DNA of 64,000 nt from Acidimicrobiia bacterium (GTDB lineage Bacteria; Actinomycetota; Acidimicrobiia; Acidimicrobiales; AC-14), in contig JAHFUR010000011.1 in assembly GCA_023264995.1 (NCBI GenBank), positions 1-64,000 on the forward strand. Reading direction: 5' to 3'. The notes beneath the pieces are model-generated. The model was not told the DNA's origin, did no database searches, and saw only the letters and a program-made list of their open reading frames with translations. The translations under genes were made by a program, and so were the position numbers. This document shows, one piece after another, positions 60,189-64,000 of this stretch (position 1 is the stretch's first letter; every line of letters begins with the position of its first letter).

Positions 60189-60425
60189 ATGGGCGCGCAC
60201 AAACACGGGAGAGTGGTGCCGGACAATCAGATGGTGGGGAAGATCGGCCGGGTCACCGGCACGATCGCTCCGGGGAAGCTCGGCGAAGTCATGGTCGCGG
60301 TCCGCGGCGGCACGGAGGCCTTCCATGCCTACGCCTCCGACGCGGACGAGACGATGGCCACCGGGAGCCGCATCGTGATCGTCGAGTACTACCCACCGCG
60401 GACCGTGGTCGTCGCCCGTATGTAG
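60189..60425 (+). CDS. NfeD-like OB-fold protein
   Basis: Up to 78 aa: MVGKIGRVTGTIAPGKLGEV, MVAVRGGTEAFHAYA and RIVIVEYYPPRTVVVARM form a beta-rich soluble OB domain like the C-terminus of NfeD, without membrane helices. Start may be ATG 60189, GTG 60213 or ATG 60231. The gene for a flotillin follows by 21 bases; NfeD proteins are typical partners of flotillins. Confidence 0.75.
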   Translation: MGAHKHGRVVPDNQMVGKIGRVTGTIAPGKLGEVMVAVRGGTEAFHAYASDADETMATGSRIVIVEYYPPRTVVVARM

Positions 60426-60446
60426 CCCGATCCCGGAGGTTCTGAC

Positions 60447-61910
60447 ATGACCATTCTCATCGTCATCGGCGTGGCCCTCGCCCTGGCTGTCGCCCTGTTC
60501 AAGTCGTGCTGGAGGGTGGCCGAGCCCAACGAGGCCCTGATCATCTCCGGCATCCGGGAGCACTCCCCCGGCGACACCGTCCGCGAGAGCCTGGGCTTCA
60601 AGATCGTGACCGGCAAGGGGACGCTCGTGGTCCCCGGGGTGCAGACCGTCCGCAAGCTCACCCTCGACCTGCGCGAGGCCGAGCTGGCCATCGACTGCGT
60701 GACCCACCAGGGCATCCCGCTCGGCATCAAGGGCGTGGTGATCTTCAAGGTGGGCGACGACTTCACATCGATCGCCAACGCGGCCCGCCGCTTCCTCGAC
60801 CAGCAGAACCAGATGGACGCCCGGGTCCACAACGTCTTTGCCGGCCACCTGCGGGCGATCGTCGGCAGCATGACCGTCGAGGAGATGATCCGCGACCGGG
60901 AGAAGCTGACCCAGCTCACCCGCCAGTCCTCCGGCACCGAGATGGAGAAGCTCGGCCTGATCGTGGACTCGCTCCAGATCCAGGAGATCGACGACCCCAC
61001 CGGTTACATCGAGAACCTCGGACGGCCCCACGCCGCCGCAGTGGCCAGCCAGGCCCGCATCGCCCAGGCCCACGCCGACCGGGAGGCCACCGAACAGGAG
61101 CAGCAGGCCGACGCCCTGAAGGCCGAGGCCCGGCGGGAGAGCCAGATCAAGCAGGCCGGCTACCAGGCGGAGATCGACCGGGCCGCCGCCCTGACCCGAC
61201 AGGCCGGCCCCCTCTCGGAGGCGTCGGCCCGCCAGCAGGTGGTTGTCGAGGAGACCAAGGTGGCCGAGCTCCAGGCCCAGCTCGAAGAGCAGCGCCTCCA
61301 GGCCCAGGTGCGCAAGCCGGCCGACGCCGAGGCCTACCAGAAGGTCACCCTGGCCCGGGCCGAGCGCGACTCACGGATCTCGGCGGCGGAGGCCAAGGCT
61401 CAGGAGGTGGAGCTGGCCGCTCAAGCCAACGGCAACCGGGTGAAGGTGGAGGCCGGCGCCGAGGCCGAGCACGTCCGCTTGGAAGCGGCGGCCCAGGCCG
61501 AGGCGGTCCGGCTGCGGGGCGATGCCGACGCCGGCGCCACCCGGGCCAAGGGCCTGGCCGAGGGCGACTCGGTACGGGCCCGGGGCATGGCCGAGGCCGA
61601 GTCGATCAAGGCGCGGGCCGACGCCCTGGCCGAGAACCAGGACGCGGTCATCGGCCAGCAGCTGGCCGAGCAGTGGCCGGCCATTGTCGAGGCCGCGGCC
61701 AAGCCGTTCGGCAACATCGACCAGATGATCGTGCTCAACGGCGCCGCCGGCCTGTCCGAGGCGCTGGCCCAGGCCCTGTCCCAGGGCGTCGCCGGCCTCC
61801 AACTGGCCCGCAACCTCCTGTCCGGGGCATCGCGAGCCGCGGACGCGCCCAAGAGCGCGCCGGCCAACGGGGCCCGGCCCGACCGGGACACCGCCGATGC
61901 ACCGGGGTAG
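60447..61910 (+). CDS. flotillin-like SPFH protein
   Basis: 487 aa. N-terminal membrane helix (ILIVIGVALALAVALFKSC), SPFH/PHB domain ~30-210 (RVAEPNEALIISGIREHSPG, LREAELAIDCVTHQGIPLGI), then a long coiled coil rich in Ala, Glu, Gln and Arg (EATEQEQQADALKAEARRES and AEAERDSRISAAEAKAQEVE-like repeats) and a C-terminal oligomerisation part (FGNIDQMIVLNGAAGLSEAL). Organises membrane microdomains. Likely acts with the NfeD-like protein encoded just before. Confidence 0.92.
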   Translation: MTILIVIGVALALAVALFKSCWRVAEPNEALIISGIREHSPGDTVRESLGFKIVTGKGTLVVPGVQTVRKLTLDLREAELAIDCVTHQGIPLGIKGVVIFKVGDDFTSIANAARRFLDQQNQMDARVHNVFAGHLRAIVGSMTVEEMIRDREKLTQLTRQSSGTEMEKLGLIVDSLQIQEIDDPTGYIENLGRPHAAAVASQARIAQAHADREATEQEQQADALKAEARRESQIKQAGYQAEIDRAAALTRQAGPLSEASARQQVVVEETKVAELQAQLEEQRLQAQVRKPADAEAYQKVTLARAERDSRISAAEAKAQEVELAAQANGNRVKVEAGAEAEHVRLEAAAQAEAVRLRGDADAGATRAKGLAEGDSVRARGMAEAESIKARADALAENQDAVIGQQLAEQWPAIVEAAAKPFGNIDQMIVLNGAAGLSEALAQALSQGVAGLQLARNLLSGASRAADAPKSAPANGARPDRDTADAPG

Positions 61911-61964
61911 ACCAGTCCCATCCCCTACGCTCGGACCCGTCCGTTCCCCTGTAGGAGGTCCTGC

Positions 61965-62522
61965 TTGGCCGCAATCGACGTGGCGGGGTATGTCGCCGAA
62001 CTGAAGGACCACGCCGTGGACCATGGGTTCCATGTCCACGACGAGCGCCACTTCGTGGAGACGTACTCGCTCCGCCAGGTCTGGGAGGTCGACCTTCACC
62101 CCGAGGAGGGGTGCGGGGGGCCGCTCGACCTCCATCTGGCTCTCGAGGTCGAACCTCGGGTGCTGCTGGCGTTCGAGGACGTGGCTGCCAACCTGCCCGA
62201 GGACGATGAGCCGCCGGACGAGTTCTCGTTCCCTTTGACCTTCACCTGGGCCCTCCCCCCGCTGCCGAACGGCCCCGACCTCCTCGTCCTCGCCACCGAC
62301 CTGGCCGGCGTGGGCGGGCCCGAGCTGCCCCTCGAGGTCTCCGCCATCGATTCGTTCGGCTCAGTCACCGACGCGCCGGAGCGCAGTCTCACCATCGTGG
62401 CCCGCCAGCAGGTGTCGCTGGCCAAGGTGTGGGCCGGCGAGGAGCTCCTCTGCGACCTCCTCGACCGGTGCTTGGCTGTGAGCCGCTTCCTGCTCGAACG
62501 GGCCACGGCGTGGGGCGTCTGA
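61965..62522 (+). CDS. conserved protein of unknown function
   Basis: 185 aa. TTG start at 61965 with a strong TAGGAGG eight bases before. No signal peptide or membrane helix; acidic, with AELKDHAVDHGFHVHDERHF, the GGPLDLHLALEVEPRVLLAF segment and a C-terminal helix (EELLCDLLDRCLAVSRFLLE). I do not recognise a family. Confidence 0.8.
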   Translation: MAAIDVAGYVAELKDHAVDHGFHVHDERHFVETYSLRQVWEVDLHPEEGCGGPLDLHLALEVEPRVLLAFEDVAANLPEDDEPPDEFSFPLTFTWALPPLPNGPDLLVLATDLAGVGGPELPLEVSAIDSFGSVTDAPERSLTIVARQQVSLAKVWAGEELLCDLLDRCLAVSRFLLERATAWGV

Positions 62523-62655
62523 GGTCGCCAAAACCATCGCTTGACAGCGGGGGGGCCGGTGCTACAGTGGTCCTCGGAGTCCCAAGGGGGCAACCCAGAG
62601 ACTGGCTCTCGGGCCGGACGAAGGGGAACTTCCTCGGGGCTCCATCTTTTTTCGC

Positions 62656-62739
62656 GCCCGGATGGCGAAATCGGCAAACGCGATGGTCTCAAACACCATT
62701 GCCCGTGAGGGCTTGCGGGTTCGATTCCCGCTCCGGGCA
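62656..62739 (+). tRNA. tRNA-Leu(CAA)
   Basis: Class II tRNA: acceptor GCCCGGA/TCCGGGC, anticodon stem ATGGT/ACCAT with loop CTCAAAC (anticodon CAA), long variable arm TGCCCGTGAGGGCT, T arm GCGGGTTCGATTCCCGC, discriminator A. CCA not encoded. Confidence 0.93.
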
Positions 62740-62763
62740 CCGCCGGCGCCGGCCTGAGATCCC

Positions 62764-62799
62764 GGAAGGGCCCGGACCGTCCGCGGTCCGAGCCCTTCC
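62764..62799 (+). terminator. hairpin terminator after tRNA-Leu
   Basis: GGAAGGGC pairs with GCCCTTCC, with an inner GGACC/GGTCC stem. Starts 25 bases after the tRNA. A T run is lacking. Confidence 0.6.
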
Positions 62800-62862
62800 G
62801 ACGTTGACTGGGGCCTGGTCACGACCCCGCTTGGCGTGATCGGCCGCCAGGTTGACTTCGGC

Positions 62863-63045
62863 TCAGGCGCCCTTGCCGTGCGACTGGTCGGGCCGGGTGA
62901 GCCACGCATAGGCCTCGGCCAGGTCGAGGGCCTGGGACGCATTGTCCGTGGTCACCTTGCCGGATCCCACCTGGACGTCGATGGCCTGGAGCACCGCCAA
63001 GCGGGTGTTGATCCAAGCCTGCTGAAGTTCCTCTTCGGTTGCCAT
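62863..63045 (-). CDS. small conserved protein, 60 aa
   Basis: MATEEELQQAWINTRLAVLQ, then AIDVQVGSGKVTTDNASQAL and DLAEAYAWLTRPDQSHG: two amphipathic helices, soluble, coding-like codon use. No family recognised. Confidence 0.65.
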   Translation of the reverse strand: MATEEELQQAWINTRLAVLQAIDVQVGSGKVTTDNASQALDLAEAYAWLTRPDQSHGKGA

Positions 63046-63115
63046 GGGCGGACTCTATGCGGCGCCGGCGCCGGGTATGCACCCGATGGCACCTCGGGCA
63101 GGCCAAGATGGTCCC

Positions 63116-63310
63116 GTGAGCGCCGGGCGAGCCCTCCTGCGGGCAATGGGACGTCGTAGGTCCCGGAGGCGGGCCCTGAAGGCACCTGAAGCCCCGCCCG
63201 TGTTCTGGGGCCGGGTGGGGGCCTACGAGGGCGTGACCCGGCGGGGGGTGCTCTTCCTGCTGGCGCCCGAGCCCGTCCACCCCAGCCGGCAGGTCACGAA
63301 CGGCGCTTGA
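63116..63310 (+). CDS. small basic protein, doubtful
   Basis: 64 aa from GTG 63116: a basic start (RALLRAMGRRRSRRRALKAP) then PVFWGRVGAYEGVTRRGVLF. Codon use is reasonable, but it overlaps the end of the methyltransferase gene by 17 bases and has no clear ribosome site. Confidence 0.35.
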   Translation: MSAGRALLRAMGRRRSRRRALKAPEAPPVFWGRVGAYEGVTRRGVLFLLAPEPVHPSRQVTNGA

Positions 63311-64000
63311 CGGCCTTCGCCAGCCAGAAGAACCCCACCATCCCGGCGACGGCCGTGTGCTCCAGGAGATGGTCGACCTTGTAGCCGCGGGTGTTCATGA
63401 GCCCCATGAGGCGGTCGCTCCCCTGCCGCCAGCCCACCTTGCCGACCGCCCCGGCCAGGCTCCGGGCCGGGATGTTGCGGATGCCGGTGAGCTCCTCCAC
63501 ATCGAAGTGGGCGGACAGCTCCCGGGCGAACTCCGACCGGTCGAAGCGCCGGTAGTGGTAGTCGTTGCCGAGTACATGCTCACCCTGGCGGGCCCCCTTG
63601 TTCCCCATCGCCTGCCAGGCCCGGAAGACCAGGTTGTAGTTCAGGGTCGAGATCGACAGCGGGGCGACCGGGGCCATGACCCGCGCCAGCTCGGCGAGGT
63701 AGCGCTGGCGGTCGCCGTCGCGGAGATGGGGATGGACCTCGATGGAGATGGCGGCGGCCATGACGCCGGCCCGGATGGGCAGGGCCCGCAGGTCGGCCTG
63801 CACGGCCAGGACCCGGGCGCCGGCGGTGCGGGCCAGCATGCGGCGCAGGCACGCCTCGCTGTAGTCGACGGCGATGACCGGCTGGCCGAGGGCCACGAGG
63901 GCCTCGGTGATGCGCCCAGTGCCGCAGCCGGCATCGAGGATGGGGCCGAAGGGCCGGCCCAGGCGGCGGACGACCGACGGCACCTCGACCAGGTCGGTGT
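63294..64000 (-). CDS. SAM-dependent methyltransferase, 5' end beyond the window
   Basis: At least 230 aa. Class I motif I is PILDAGCGTGRITEALVALG, then VIAVDYSEACLRRMLAR and VLAVQADLRALPIRAGVMAA (motif II/III). The C-terminal half includes RRFDRSEFARELSAHFDVEE and a hydrophobic end. The frame continues to the right edge (DLVEV before the ATG at 63983), so the true start may lie outside. Substrate unknown. Confidence 0.85.
   Translation of the reverse strand, partial: TDLVEVPSVVRRLGRPFGPILDAGCGTGRITEALVALGQPVIAVDYSEACLRRMLARTAGARVLAVQADLRALPIRAGVMAAAISIEVHPHLRDGDRQRYLAELARVMAPVAPLSISTLNYNLVFRAWQAMGNKGARQGEHVLGNDYHYRRFDRSEFARELSAHFDVEELTGIRNIPARSLAGAVGKVGWRQGSDRLMGLMNTRGYKVDHLLEHTAVAGMVGFFWLAKAVKRRS

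Noticed and set aside
60427-61073. Minus-strand extension of the inositol-phosphatase frame across the flotillin gene
   Set aside because: Shadow of the flotillin coiled coil; the phosphatase starts at 60143 or 60185.

Overview
The window is very GC-rich, with GC-ending codons, tightly packed genes, GTG starts and actinobacterial markers: an ANTAR regulator, a Cheo-box type LexA site and an EccA/CbbX-like AAA+ protein. Together with an alpha-carboxysome operon and a form IA RuBisCO, this suggests a chemoautotrophic actinobacterium, probably Acidimicrobiia. The taxonomic call is inference; no rRNA gene is present.

Layout. 1-456: the 3' end of a group II intron spliced into a tyrosine recombinase gene, next to tRNA-Val(GAC). 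469-13170: housekeeping and accessory genes (PutA, SpoIID-like protein, HAD protein, cupin plus sucrase/ferredoxin-like pair, secreted Ser/Gly/Ala-rich protein, aldo/keto reductase, SOS-controlled DinB, GAF-ANTAR regulator). 13232-18039: a large AAA+ protein divergent from a cytochrome P450, then a small membrane protein. 18085-23360: a region bounded by 45-bp near-identical repeats, the right copy being the 3' end and terminator of tRNA-Cys. It holds a compact RiPP/bacteriocin-like cassette (double-glycine precursor, PpiC-like maturation protein, cNMP-binding C39 peptidase ABC exporter) and two PIN-toxin remnants.

23461-44396 is the autotrophy island. One long leftward unit runs cbbL, cbbS, a 50-aa CsoS2-repeat ORF, csoS2, csoSCA, csoS4A, csoS4B, csoS1, a triple-hairpin spacer, acRAF, an unknown 83-aa gene, a Nudix-ThiE fusion, dabB and dabA. 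It is controlled by the divergent LysR gene cbbR. Rightward from cbbR lie class I aldolase and, after a sigma/anti-sigma pair, a secreted protein and a two-component pair, rpe and prk. These supply CO2/bicarbonate uptake (DabAB), carboxysome shell and scaffold, carbonic anhydrase, RuBisCO and its assembly factor, and the regeneration enzymes of the Calvin cycle.

44398-64000 is mixed: YdjM-like protein, coiled-coil zinc ribbon protein, class A PBP, small zinc-binding proteins, two VOC proteins, two adjacent hybrid histidine kinases, BBE-type flavoprotein, subtilisin-like protease, SnoaL-like protein, tRNA-Val(TAC), Nudix, inositol-monophosphatase-like protein, an NfeD-like/flotillin pair, tRNA-Leu(CAA) and a methyltransferase running off the right edge.

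The most notable points are: (1) a CsoS2 N-repeat-like peptide encoded in a separate frame directly before csoS2, joined in phase to csoS2 by a one-base slip in a G run; (2) the RiPP-like cassette between tRNA-Cys-derived repeats; (3) the group II intron end in an integrase; (4) a LexA box covering the dinB start codon. Several short genes here look frame-broken at homopolymers or GC runs, so assembly error must be kept in mind.
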